A stretch of 64,000 nucleotides of DNA, taken from NCBI GenBank assembly GCA_002900995.3, contig CM035306.1, positions 1,860,001 to 1,924,000 of the forward strand, given 5' to 3'. The notes below the pieces were generated by a model. It did no database searches. It was given only the letters and a program-made list of their open reading frames with translations, and had not been told where the DNA came from. Both the position numbers and the translations under genes were made by a program. The stretch comes from Ganoderma boninense (Eukaryota > Basidiomycota > Agaricomycetes > Polyporales > Polyporaceae). Shown piece by piece: positions 48,558-59,791 of the stretch. Each line of letters starts with the position of its first letter. The first letter of the stretch is position 1.

Positions 48558-49301
48558 CGTAGCGGGGCATGCAGAGAAGGCATAGCGAAGACAGCTAAGG
48601 TATTTGGGAAGAGGGTTGGGAAGAAAGGGAAGATGGTGCTCGATGGTGAAAGCAGACTGGTACGCCGGTCGTGTTTTATGCTCATCGACCCGGTGGCTGG
48701 CAGGGGCTTTACGAGGCTAACAGCTCCGCCCCTTTGCTGGCTGCCCGCACCACTTTGGCAGAGGTTCACTTGTGGGAGGCTGACTCGCCAGCTCTGGTGA
48801 AAGCCTCATAGTTCGCCGCCGAGACTGACCGATCACTGTTTTGGGAGATCGGTGTTACTGGAACTGTTAACGTTTCATATGCTCGAGGACGAGAGGTATG
48901 TTGAAGTCCGCCTCCGAGTCAGCCAGTTCGTGACACTCTGCATCGCCAACAAATTGCGGAAGGTGCACGTGCGGGCTCTCAACCTTGGCATGGAATGAAT
49001 ATATGACCATCGTTTATTGGTTATCTTCAACGAACGTGCACATAGACTGGGAGGCCCTCTGAGGGCATGCTCATCGGCGGAGATTTGGGACGAAGAGCGC
49101 TTAAACGCTGAATGGCTCAATATTCAATTTCGGGAGGACAGATCAAGCCGTCTCCACTAGCCTCAGACGGCTGATGGGACCTCTCGGGCCGCCCACATCA
49201 CTCCTCGAGTACCTCTTCTCCAGGATGCACCCACATAATGATACTGTACATAAAGGCGCAACGCGTGTTTGACGTCTCCTTGACCCCCGTCCCACTTCGC
49301 C
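48558..49301. other. Divergent promoter region, repeat-array transcript / NAGLU
   Basis: About 745 bp. It holds a CATAAAAC box and pyrimidine tract for the minus-strand array transcript, and a TACATAAAGG box near 49248 about 50 nt upstream of the NAGLU start. Short open frames occur but have no motif support. Confidence 0.5.
48673..48680 (-). promoter_or_regulatory. TATA-like box upstream of the repeat-array transcript
   Basis: The minus strand reads CATAAAAC, followed downstream by a strong pyrimidine tract (around 48604-48645), typical of fungal transcription starts, and then ATGs at 48583 and 48557. Inferred only. Confidence 0.35.
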
Positions 49302-51677
49302 ATGGGCTTGCGACACCGGCTCCTCGCGCTCCTGTCCTTCAGCCTCCTTGCTGGATCAGCTAGCTCGACCGCCACCTTGGACGGCATCTACGCCCTCGCA
49401 AAACGCCGCGTCCCAACCCATGCCCACGCCTTTTCCTTCTCCCTCTCTTCTGGCGCACCGGACTCTTTCCTGATCACCGATGTGCCCCTGGGCATCCATA
49501 TCAGCTGTACCACCGTCTCTGCTTGTGCTCGCGGCTTTTACACGTGAGTATCGTCTTTCATACTTGTCCCGAACACTGGTCTGAGCTGTTCCGAAAGGTA
49601 CTTGACCCAGTTTGGAGGGACAGACATTTGGTGGACTGGTTCACGGTTGACCCATCTTCCTCTGCACCTCCCAAAGGTGGGCACTCCGGTCAAGGGTCAA
49701 GCCATCGTGCCATACCGGTGAGTACTCTCCAGCCCTTTCCATCGACCAAGACACAACGGTGTCCGCAACAGCTATCACTTCAACACCGTCACGTTCAGCT
49801 ACACCTCTCCGTTTTGGAACTTCGATCAATGGGAACTTGAGCTAGACTGGCTCGCGCTCCGCGGCGTCAACCTCCCACTCGCCTGGAACGGCTACGAATA
49901 CATCCTCGCCGAGACATTCCGCGAAGTTGGCTTGACAGACGGCGAGATCGCGTCCTTCCTTTCTGGCCCCGCGTTCCAAGCGTGGAACCGTTTCGGAAAC
50001 ATCCAGGGCAGTTGGGAGGGCGATCTCCCGGAGAAATGGATCCACGACCAGTTCGAGCTCCAAAAACAGATCGTGAAGCGCATGGGAGAACTTGGTATGA
50101 CCCCCGTACTCCCCTCGTTCACCGGCTTCGTTCCCCGTGCCTTGACGTCTCACTACCCGAACGCCTCCATCATCAACGGCAGCCAATGGTCGGGCTTCCC
50201 ATCGCAACTCACCAGAGTTTCTTTCCTGGAGCCCTTTGACCCGCTGTTCGCCCGCTTGCAGAAGTCCTTCATCTCCAAGCAGCGCGAAGCATATGGCAAC
50301 GTATCACACATCTACACGCTCGACCAGTACAACGAGAACGACCCATTCAGCGGCGACCCCGCATATCTCGCCAACATCACTGCTGGCACCTTCGCGAGCC
50401 TGCGCGATGCGGACCCCAACGCCGTCTGGCTCATGCAGGGCTGGCTGTTCTTCAGCGACTCTGCGTTTTGGACGAATGCGCGCATCGAAGCGTATCTTGG
50501 TGGCGTTCCCGGGAACGACAGCATGATCATCCTGGATCTATACTCGGAGGCGCAGCCTCAATGGAACCGCACCTCGTCTTACTATGGGAAACAGTGGGTC
50601 TGGTGCGAGCTGCACGGGTACGGCGGCAACATCGGCATGGAGGGCAATCTCGACGCGATCACGCAGGGTCCCATCACAGCGCTGAACGCGCCGGGCAGCA
50701 GTATGAAGGGTATGGGCCTGACCATGGAGGGCCAGGAAGGCAACGAGCTCGTCTACGACACCCTGCTCGACCAAGCATGGTCCTCTCAGCCCCTGGACAC
50801 GACCACCTATGTGGACAAGTGGGTATCTCGTCGGTACCCCAAGAGCCCACTCCCGGAGGCTGCTCATGAAGCGTGGCGGATCCTGTCCACCACAGTCTAC
50901 AACAACAAGGACCCAAACACGCAGGCGACGATCAAGAGCATCTTCGAGCTCGCGCCCGCGCTGACGGGCCTCACGGGCCGCGGCGGACACCACCCGACCT
51001 CGATCCCGTACGACACGAACACGACCGTGCTGCCCGCGGCGAAGTACCTGCTTGAGGCACACCGGCAGAACCCGCAGCTCGGAAGTATCCCCGAATTCGT
51101 ATATGACGTCGTGGACGTGACGCGGCAGTTCCTGTCGAACCGCTTCATCGACCGCTACACTGCGCTGCTAGCGGCGTACAATGCGACATCCGCCACCGCC
51201 GACAGTGTCACCGCGGCGGGCGCCCCACTGCTGCAGCTCCTCTCCGACATCGACACGCTGCTCGCGACGAACGAGCACTTCCTGCTGAGCGCTTGGATCC
51301 AGGATGCGAAGCGGTGGGCAGGGGGCAATGGCCGGGGCAATACGGACCGGAACGCCTACGCACATTACCTGGAGTACAACGCGCGGAACCAGATCTCGCT
51401 CTGGGGGCCCGACGGGGAGATCAACGACTACGCGTCGAAGGCGTGGGCGGGCGTCGTGCGCACGTACTACCGCCCGCGGTGGGCGGCGTTCGTGGAGTAC
51501 CTGGCGGAGACGAAAAGGAACGGGACAGCCTACAGCGCGCAGGCGGTGCAGGCGACGATGCTCGCGATCGGGCAGCAGTGGTGCAACGGGACGTGGGGGA
51601 CGGGCGAGGGCGAGGTGTGGGGGACCGTCGGGGATACGTTTGAGGTCGCATCGAGGCTGGTGAGCGAGTGGGCGTGA
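49302..51677 (+). CDS. Alpha-N-acetylglucosaminidase (GH89, NAGLU-like), secreted
   Basis: GH89 enzymes remove terminal alpha-linked N-acetylglucosamine; the human homologue NAGLU degrades heparan sulfate in lysosomes. The protein has a signal peptide (MGLRHRLLALLSFSLLAGSAS) and an N-terminal alpha/beta domain (FSFSLSSGAPDSFLITD). The catalytic barrel follows with WELELDWLALRGVNLPLAW, NRFGNIQGSWEGDLPEKW, GMTPVLPSFTGFVPRAL, YTLDQYNENDPF and WLMQGWLF. Further motifs are ILDLYSEAQPQWN, WCELHGYGGNIGMEGNLDAI and MGLTMEGQEGNELVYDTLL. The Glu of YNENDP and MEGQE match the positions expected for the catalytic acids. The C-terminal helical domain includes YDVVDVTRQFLSNRF and NAYAHYLEYNARNQISLWGP. The long final exon begins near 49775, with two introns before it. 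Fungi lack heparan sulfate, so the natural substrate is open. Confidence 0.95.
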
Positions 51678-52075
51678 GGTTTGGTCGATGTCGGACGACT
51701 CGGACGTTGGAGGGACGCCACGACTCATGACGAGGCTGAACGTTCTCGTGACGACCAGCCAAATCTATTGTTGTTACGATGAACTTGCATGCTAGCGGTC
51801 AGTTGAGCGTACTTCTCCCGCAACATACCAGGCCTTTGGGCTATCGCGAGGAGTGGCTAATGGAGGCTCGGGGACAGGCATGCTTGAGCGCTTGCGGAGA
51901 TGGCGCCTGTTGGTAAGGGGGATGATGTCAGCGGGCGTCGTTGGAGGACGGGCTCGCGGTGGAAATGGTTCCCGGCAATCGCTTGCTTTCCTCCACGACC
52001 GTCCCTTCTCCACGGCTGGCCTCTTTCCCTCGTCGCTGAACTGGTTTCACTGCTCTCGCTCTGGCTTCCCTCTGA
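51678..52075. other. Intergenic, NAGLU 3' flank and CDC50-2 promoter
   Basis: About 400 bp between two genes on the same strand. No supported gene and no repeat was seen. Confidence 0.5.
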
Positions 52076-53656
52076 ATGGGTCTCTTCAACCGCAAGAAGA
52101 ACGGTGACGACGAGAACAGCAAGAAGGAGAAGGGCAGCTGGCGGAGACCGGCAAGTCAGTGCCATCTCGGATGTGATGAATGGACAGGGTGGAGACTCAC
52201 CCTCTCCCGCCTTCTCTCCTCATAGACACTGCCTTCAAGCAACAGCGGCTCAAGGCATGGCAGCCTATCCTCACTCCTCGCACCGTCCTCCCGACCCTCT
52301 TTATCGTTGGCATTATCTTCGCTCCAATCGGTGCCCTCCTCATCTGGGGCAGCAGTCTCGTGCGTCTCCAGACACCTTCATCCCCCCAGCGGCGTTCTCT
52401 CTGACCCTCCTCTATTTTGCTGCACACCGGTAGATCACCGAGATTGACATTGACTACACCGACTGCGAGCTCCTGGCCTCCCGAAATGCCACCAACACCT
52501 CCAAGTCCATTTCCTTCACCGACATCCCCTCCTCCAAGTACACCTACAAGCTGCGTGCCTCCGACTCTGGCGCACCCATCTCCACCCCCCAATATGCCTT
52601 CCTCAATCAGACCGGCGCCAGCGGTGTATCGGACGACTTCGCCAGCCAATGCGTCGTGCAATTCGACGTCCCTGCCGACATCGACGCCCCCGTGCTCCTC
52701 TACTACAAGCTCACCAACTTCTACCAGAACCATCGTCGGTACGTCAAGAGTCTCGACCAGAACCAGCTCCGAGGCGACCATGTCAGCTACGGCACCATCA
52801 AGGGGAGTGATTGTAAGCCTCTGGATGTCGTCGGTGACAAGATCATCTACCCTTGCGGGCTCATTGCCAATTCGGTCTTCAATGGTGCGTCTCCCTCTTC
52901 CTAAGCACCCCCCCCCCTCTGAGTGGCTCCGCACCACGGCCACTGCGGATCCGCGCTCCTCCGCGACGCACCATTGACTGCGGTTTTGTAGACACGTTCT
53001 CGAACCTGACCTTGACGTCGGACTCGTCAACAACATACGCCTGGTCACAGAACGGCATAGCATGGCCTGGCGAGTCCAAGAAATACACGTCCTCCCCTAA
53101 CTACCAGCTCTCGGACATCGTGCCCCCGCCAAACTGGGCAGACCGCTTCCCCAACGGATACACGAACAGCACGCCTCCCCCTGACCTGAAAGCGGACGAG
53201 CACTTCCAGAACTGGATGCGCACAGCGGGTCTCCCAACGTTCACGAAGCTCTGGGGACGGAACGACGGCGCGAAACTGCCCAGGGGGCGTTACCAGATCG
53301 CTGTCAACCTGAGTAAGTACAGTATATGCATGATGTGCTATCGTTGAGGCTGCGGTGGGGTCGGTGCTGACGGGCATCCGTTGTAGATTATCCCGTGCGA
53401 CCGTACAAGGGCACGAAGTCGATCGTGATCTCGACAGTGTCGTGGATCGGCGGCAAGAACCCATTCCTAGGATGGGCATATGTTGCTGCCGCCGCGCTTC
53501 TCGTCCTCCTCGGTATCCTCGGTACCATCAGGCACGTCGTTAAGCCCAGGTTCGTTCTCTCCCTTCCATTTGTCTGCTGGCATCGGCTCATGTGTGTGAA
53601 TGCTACTGTCTTCCAGGAAACTGGGTGATATGTCTTTGCTTTCGTTCAACCGGTAA
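52076..53656 (+). CDS. CDC50/LEM3 family P4-ATPase flippase subunit, copy 2
   Basis: This is a paralogue of the gene at 45918 with the same architecture. The short charged N-terminus is [20 protein letters not shown], then [20 protein letters not shown]. The first span is [19 protein letters not shown]. The ectodomain contains [86 protein letters not shown] and [20 protein letters not shown]. The second span is [14 protein letters not shown], and the end is [13 protein letters not shown] (TAA 53654-53656). Intron positions match copy 1. The N-terminal tail and the region around residues 60-110 differ most between the copies. Different tails suggest pairing with different P4-ATPases or different sorting, but this is inference. 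Confidence 0.94.
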
Positions 53657-54182
53657 CGACCGGCGCTGTCCTCACGTCTTTGTATTTATCTCGGACTACG
53701 CTACGTGTATATTCGCCTGGCCACGTGTCGGAACCTGCCCAACGTAATGGAGTATCTCATGCTGTATTAGAACCACATTTTATCCGCACTATCCATTCGT
53801 TCCGTCACCTTCCGGCGGCAGTGTGACTTTGACTTGCCTTTCGAATAACTCTCAAGACTCGCAGCAAGCGAGTTTCCACAGCCATGGTCTGAATAGCCGG
53901 AGCAAGATGTCTTGGTTCAGCCTAGGCGGTGTGTGGACGCCGAGTGTGAAGCGCAGCCTTCTCACCCGATGTCAAAGTCATTGCAGTGCAACGACGTGGT
54001 CTGCCACATCGCCATCCCGAATATTGCGTGTCCGCCACCTCAGGCACTCGACAAGGGGACTCTTGCTGGCTATTTATTAAGTACCTTGGCTGGAGCGACT
54101 CCAGTCCAGATACCTAACCTCCCCCCGCCTCCGTCCACCAAGGCCCTAAGGTGTATTCGCAACTTGATCGCCGCGCGGAAAC
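53657..54182. other. Intergenic, CDC50-2 3' flank and F-box gene promoter
   Basis: About 525 bp with no supported gene or repeat. Confidence 0.5.
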
Positions 54183-56104
54183 ATGTCGACCGCCCAGGGT
54201 TCTGGATGGTTATCCCAAGCTGTGACCGGGATACTTGAACGCCTCGGGTCTCCACCTCGCGAACCAACAAACTTCCCAGACGCCCAGCAGACCTCTGCAC
54301 TCCTGGCGCTCCCTGACGACATCCTCCTCCTCATCTTCGCCCTCATCACCGAGCATGATCTTCTTGCGTGCAAGCAGGTGCGAACTTATTCCGCTCATCT
54401 TGCGGACTTTGTCTGATCTTATTCATGGCGTTGCTAGGTTTGTCGGTCGCTGTCGCGCCTCGTCCAAGCGGACCTGCGCTGCCAGTATCGCATCGAGCTC
54501 GCGGCCAATGGCATGATCGATGGCCCCCCGAGCGACGTCACCCTGCCCGACCGCCTAGCGCAGCTGCGCGAGCACCGCGCACGCCTGGCCAGCACCCCGT
54601 TCTCGATCGACGAGGGAGCGTGGGCGACGGTGGAAGGCCGTGTGCAGGTGCTCGCGTCCGATGGGACGGTCGTGTACGCGATGCGCCGCACGCAAGGGGG
54701 CTACAACCTGGACATCCGCACTCCTCCTGGGTCGTCTGCGCAGGCGGAGGCTGGGGCCGGAGTGGGTTCGTACTGCTTGACGCTTGAGATGGGCCCGGAC
54801 AGCCATATCGAGACTGTGGACACGTCGCAGAACCTGTTGGTCGTCTCCGAGTCTGTGAATGACAGCTGGTCAGTCTCGTCTTGGCTGTTGAACTTCGGAG
54901 GGTGGCATGTTGACTTTGGTACCGCCTTGCGGCTACGCAGGGAGATAACAATCCATTTGTTGGACATGACGACCGGGCTGCGCCATTCAGCCGCCTCCGA
55001 AGCGGTTCTCCAGACGGTCTCCGACCAGGGACGTCCATTCCTGGTACAGGTGCACCGACAATATCTCGCGTGGTTGGTGTGGGCCCCGGGCTTGACTCGG
55101 CGCGACATCGAAATATGGGACTGGAAGGCCGGCCGTATTGTCTGGGTAGGTCATCCATGATTCCTCGTTGCTGCGTCCCATACCAATTAAACACTACAAT
55201 CCCTAGCGCCATATTTTCCGACCCCAAACGTCCTTTGCTTTCCTCAACATTTCATACATCCTTGTGACCTCTGGACGCCAAGAGGTCATCGAAGTATTCC
55301 GGTTCGACGACCCCAAGCATGATCCCAATCAAGACGTAGACTCGAAGCCCTTCCTCATCATGGAGCTTCCCCTCGGAGCCTTCCGTTGCTCCATCCACCA
55401 CGACGAGCGCAGCAGGGTCCACACCTCGTCATCCTCGTCCAGCACCCCCTTCCGCCCAGATCCCTTGGTGTCCGTGGTTGCAGTCCGCTTCGCCATCTAT
55501 GCCACCGGGACGGAGCTCGCGAACGCGCTTCTTCTCGTGCCCCGCGCGACGTTCCAGGAGCAGATCGACGTGGCGCTCAACAACAGCGACTCGACCGAGC
55601 GCCGAATGTTCTGGCACGAATGGGGCCCGACAGGCGGCCTGCTGCTGAACCTCTCCGGACCCGAGATCATCCCGCGCGTGGTCTGCAGCCCGTGTGGGTC
55701 TTGTTTTCCAGTGCTCGTGCGCGACAAGTGGAAAGCGGGACAGGCGCAGATCGTCATCTTCGATGTCAACCCGTGGGCTGCGCGGGCGGCCCAGTGCAAG
55801 AACAACCTTCACGGCAGTGGCAAGGCGGGCGGGAACCTGACAATGATAAAGGACACGAGCAGCTTCCGATTCCGCACATTGCGCGCGTCGATTCCGCATG
55901 TGGCTTACCTAGGTCCGAGGCTGTCGTTCCCCAAGGAGCACAAGCCGACTTTTGTTACCATGAACCATGACGGCTTCACAGTGCAGGTCAGTGCAAGTCT
56001 CGTTTGGAGAAAAGGGTGATACTGAACATCGATGCGTGTAGCATGAATGGAAACCTCCATACCAGGAGAGGCTCGGGTTTGGCTACCAGACTTTCTACTT
56101 TTAA
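54183..56104 (+). CDS. F-box protein
   Basis: The N-terminal F-box (SALLALPDDILLLIFALI, then TEHDLLACKQVCRSLSRLVQ across an intron at about 54379-54437) is the SKP1-binding module of SCF ubiquitin ligases. A beta-rich, propeller-like region follows, with repeated strands such as RVQVLASDGTVVYAMRR, SYCLTLEMGPDSHIETV, NLLVVSESVNDS, RQYLAWLVWAPG and IEIWDWKAGRIVW. A second half reads SGRQEVIEVFRFDDPKHDP and MELPLGAFRCSIHHDERS, ending QHEWKPPYQERLGFGYQTFYF at TAA 56102-56104. Proteins of this shape are one of the large, fast-changing F-box families of mushrooms. The target is unknown. About four introns are present. Confidence 0.8.
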
Positions 56105-59100
56105 TTGCGGCCTTTGCTGCTGCATTGCACCATAGCACTCGTGCGCTCTAGAGTCGCGAGCATTCCATTGAAATAGTCCTGAATGTCTGGTATATAGGTC
56201 TCCAATAAGATAAGTATCATCACAAGCCAAATGTGGCTCTCCACGGTCATCGCCGCAGCATAGGTCCAAGCTGATTTTCGATGAGCGTCAGGGAAAGATG
56301 AATGTAACAGTGTACTCACGTTCTGTCGTTGTTGCTTGAGCCAACTGGTTGGCCCTGGCTGTGACTGCTTCGCGTAGCCGAGCTGGTCTCTCGCTGTGTG
56401 CATGCCTGAATTGTGGATGACACTGAGCATGAGAACCTGTTCTCTCCTGTAGCGATTTGTGGCATCGGAGAGCAGCCGCTGCAGAACCAGGTAGACGTTA
56501 GAAGCACTTCGAAGTCGACTTTCGGAGAACCCTGACCTTCTGACGTGCGAGATCTTCCTCGAGTATCCTGATCTGAGAGCGGTAGCTGTTCTCTGCTTCC
56601 TCGAACGCTCCCTGGTTTCCTATTGAGCATACTCGAGGACCTCAAGAAGAGAATTAACGCACAGAGGAGACACTTCCACCAGTCTTCGCGTGCTCTTCCT
56701 TGAACAATTTGTCTTGTTGCTTGATGAACTGTAGACACGTTGAGTTCAGCATGGTACAACTGTTAACCAGAAATCAGTACATACCGCCTTCGCCTTGACA
56801 AGCTTCTCTTGTGCAGTCTTGTACTGTTCTTTGAGGCTGACATTCTCCTCGTGGAGACCCAGCATGCGCTGCTTGATGTCCTCTGGCACATCCTTCCCAG
56901 AGAGAGAAGCACGAAGGTCGCTAAACCATCGTTAAGCAATTGCCAGCACAATCTGCAGGTGGTCCAACTTACCCGATAGCACGTTCGCGCTGGAGCATTC
57001 TGTCTCGTTGGTCGAGACCCTCGCTCTGGAGATTAACCTTCTCAAGGAGGAGACCGTTGATCTGCTCGAGTTGCATCTTGTTCTTGTCCGAAAGTTCCTT
57101 GAGCTGCGTCCGGAGGCGCTCGACCTCGGCCTCGAGTTCAGCCTTATCCTCGTCGACAGACTCCCTGAGGGTCTTAAGAATGTCGAGCTGATCGCGATTG
57201 ACGAGGGTCACTATTGGCCACTTAATCAGCTCATGATCACGGTAAGCTGAGACGTAAAAGCTCACAGTCAGACTTGGCGACGGTGAGCTCCTTGTTCATC
57301 GCTTCAAACTTGACTTCAAGCTCAGCGTGCTCTTGTCTGAGCTTGTCGAGCTCATCAACAGTCTCGTTCAGCCGTTGACGGAGGGCGATTGCGGCCTCCG
57401 CTCTGCCAAAACGTCAATATGCCATACACCGGGGAGTTGAACAGAACGCACCCATCTCCCAGCGACTTGCCGCTCCTGATCTCTTCAAGGTCGTTCTGCA
57501 GGATGAGCTTCTCGCGGTGTGCGGCGAGGTAGTCCGCCTCATAGCGCGCCTTCATGCGATTCGCGTCCTCCAGCAAGTTCTCCAGTACGAGCACGCGACT
57601 GGCATCCGCCTCGTTCTTGCGGACGGCCTCCAGCTCGCGCTGCAGCTTCCGCACCTGAAGCTTCAGGTCCGTCATTGTTGTGCCACTGATGGCGGTATCG
57701 AGTTCTTCGCCGAGACCAGCGACGTCGTCGTCGACATCTGCAGGAGTCCCCCCATTGCCAAGCATTTCTGCCTCAGTGAACTCGGTCATGTTGCCTGTGG
57801 GCTCGCCATTGGGCTGTGGACGTGCGCGTGACGCAGCAACTGGTCGCTGAGAAGTGAGCTCGAGCTCGCGCACGCGTTCCTGATAGAGTTCGAGAGTCTC
57901 GGAGTCCTTCGCGCGCTCCTCCTGGGTGACCTTGAGCTTCGTCTTGGTCTGGTCGAGTTCAAACTTGAGCGCATCGATCTCTTTGCTGCGCGCAGAGGCC
58001 TTGGTCTCCAGCTCCGCGATCTGCGACTTGTATGACTCCATGAGGGGCTTAAACGCCGCGACCTTCCGGTACTCGTCCTCGAGCGCAGCATTCTTGTCCA
58101 CAAGATCTGCGTTCTGCTTTTCCAAGGCCTGCGAGGGGTCAAATATTCGCTAAACAGCCGAAAACGAACTGGAGAATTAACTACCTTGACTTGTTGCCGC
58201 ATGTCCGCAGCTTCCTGCAACTTCTTCTTGTACTTCTCCATGACGTTCTCCGTCTTTTGGAGCTTATCAGCTGCGTGTCGATACCTACAGGGGACGCATT
58301 TGAACAACCGAGGCTAAACATCGATGCTTTAGGCAACGCACTCGTCAAGCTGGTCCTTCAGCCGCGTAGCTTCGTCCGCCCTTGCTTGGAGCTCATCAAC
58401 TTTGCGAGTGAGGTCGGTCACTAAGACTGTTTGTTTGTCAAGCTCGGTCTCAGCCATAGCTAGATTGTCCTCGCTCTTCTGGCTAGAAACCTCCTTTCAG
58501 TATCAGCTGCTAAAACGTTAAAACTTCGCCCGTTCCCAGACTCACAGGTCTGCCCGTAGGCGATCAATTTCGCCTCGGAGCATAGCATCTCCCCTGGCAT
58601 CGACGCGCTTGCTGTTGCTGTCCGCCTCACGTTGTGCTTGCTTCATCTGGGCGACGGCATCATCCTTCTCAGACACAATATCGTCGAAGTTGGTCTGCAA
58701 CGTGCGATGTTCCTCCAACAGGGACTGGTACACTTTCTCAAGCGTCTCCTTCTCCGAAAGTATTCGACTGCGCTCCGACTGGATTTGGTAGTAATGGTCG
58801 TCCCTGTATCGTTTGTGTTCAATGCAAAGTACGCGTATTATGAGACACGGACTGTTACGCACTCGGTCATGCTCGCCTCCATACCAGCATCCGCAGAACT
58901 CCGTGCTTTGGTCATAACCTGTCCAGACAATGTCGAACGAAGTCCACCGTCAGCAGGGGTAACATACGCACCTGCTCAATGACCCGCATGAGCGAATGCT
59001 GCTCGGACTCCGTAAGCTTCTGTATCCGCTCGATGATTTCCTTGTTGTTCTCGCATTGCACGGCAATCGCGATCGTCAAGCGACACATTATGAGAGTCGC

Positions 59101-59490
59101 GTTCACATTGTAGTCCTTCGCGATCGCCTGCAAGTCCGGCACCTCGAGGGCTCCTGTCGGCTGGTGCAGCACCTCGGAAAAATACTGCGTCATCAACCGG
59201 AATAGTTTCTTCAGGGCAGAGAAGCGCAGAACCCAGTTATCTGAGGGTTGAGCAGCCGGCCGCGCGGGCTGGCGGAAGTACTCCACATCGCTGGAGTAGC
59301 ATAGTACCCAAGGCGTTAAGAACAAATGCGGTGAGTGATGGAACTGGGGCACGCACACAATGGAAAGTATCTCGAACAAAGCTGCTCCATCAGACAGGTC
59401 TGCGACGGTGGTGACCGGGCGTGTGAGGTCGAAGGTGGCGAAGAACGAGAAGAACGCATTGAGCTCCTTCTTTTGCGAGTCGACGGACAT
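56101..59490 (-). CDS. HOOK-family coiled-coil protein (dynein/endosome adaptor)
   Basis: Hook proteins link early endosomes to dynein-dynactin and activate motility, a role shown for HookA in Aspergillus and Hok1 in Ustilago. The start is 59490 (MSVDSQKKELNAFFSFFATF). The N-terminal HOOK (calponin-like) domain continues through DLSDGAALFEILSIVDVEYF, WVLRFSALKKLFRLMTQYF, VPDLQAIAKDYNVNATLIM and CRLTIAIAVQCENNKEIIER. A long coiled coil follows, with ERSRILSEKETLEKVYQSL, YRHAADKLQKTENVMEKYKK, KPLMESYKSQIAELETKAS and LKLQVRKLQRELEAVRKNEA. The cargo-binding C-terminus includes LSDATNRYRREQVLMLSVIH and PTSWLKQQRQN. The last exon is uncertain: after RQN a GTGAGT donor offers several acceptors, one giving DYFNGMLATLERTSAM and a stop at 56101-56103. 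About eleven introns. Confidence 0.9.
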
Positions 59491-59791
59491 TGTGAGGCTG
59501 AGAGAAAGGGCGAGGCCGCTTGCTTGTCTAGAAGAGTGGGTATACGCAAGCCGGATGAGCTATGGTCAAAGGAACAGTCTAGGAATGAGCGGGGCAGAGA
59601 CCCGCAGCCGTCGTCGTGAGCGCAAGAAGCAGACTCAAGTCCCCGCATGCGCGCGACGAGCGTCCCGGACTCCCGGCGTCGCGGGCCATGACCGGATTTG
59701 AGTGGCTCGGATGCGCTCTACGCTCTGTCCACCATCACCATGACTCAATCCAGCCTCTTGCTTGACCATCTTCATCGCGTCCTCGGCCTAG
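59491..59791. promoter_or_regulatory. Compact bidirectional promoter, HOOK / RNA 3'-phosphate cyclase
   Basis: 301 bp separate two divergent start codons (59490 minus and 59792 plus), so core promoters of both genes must lie here. No TATA box is evident. Confidence 0.6.
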
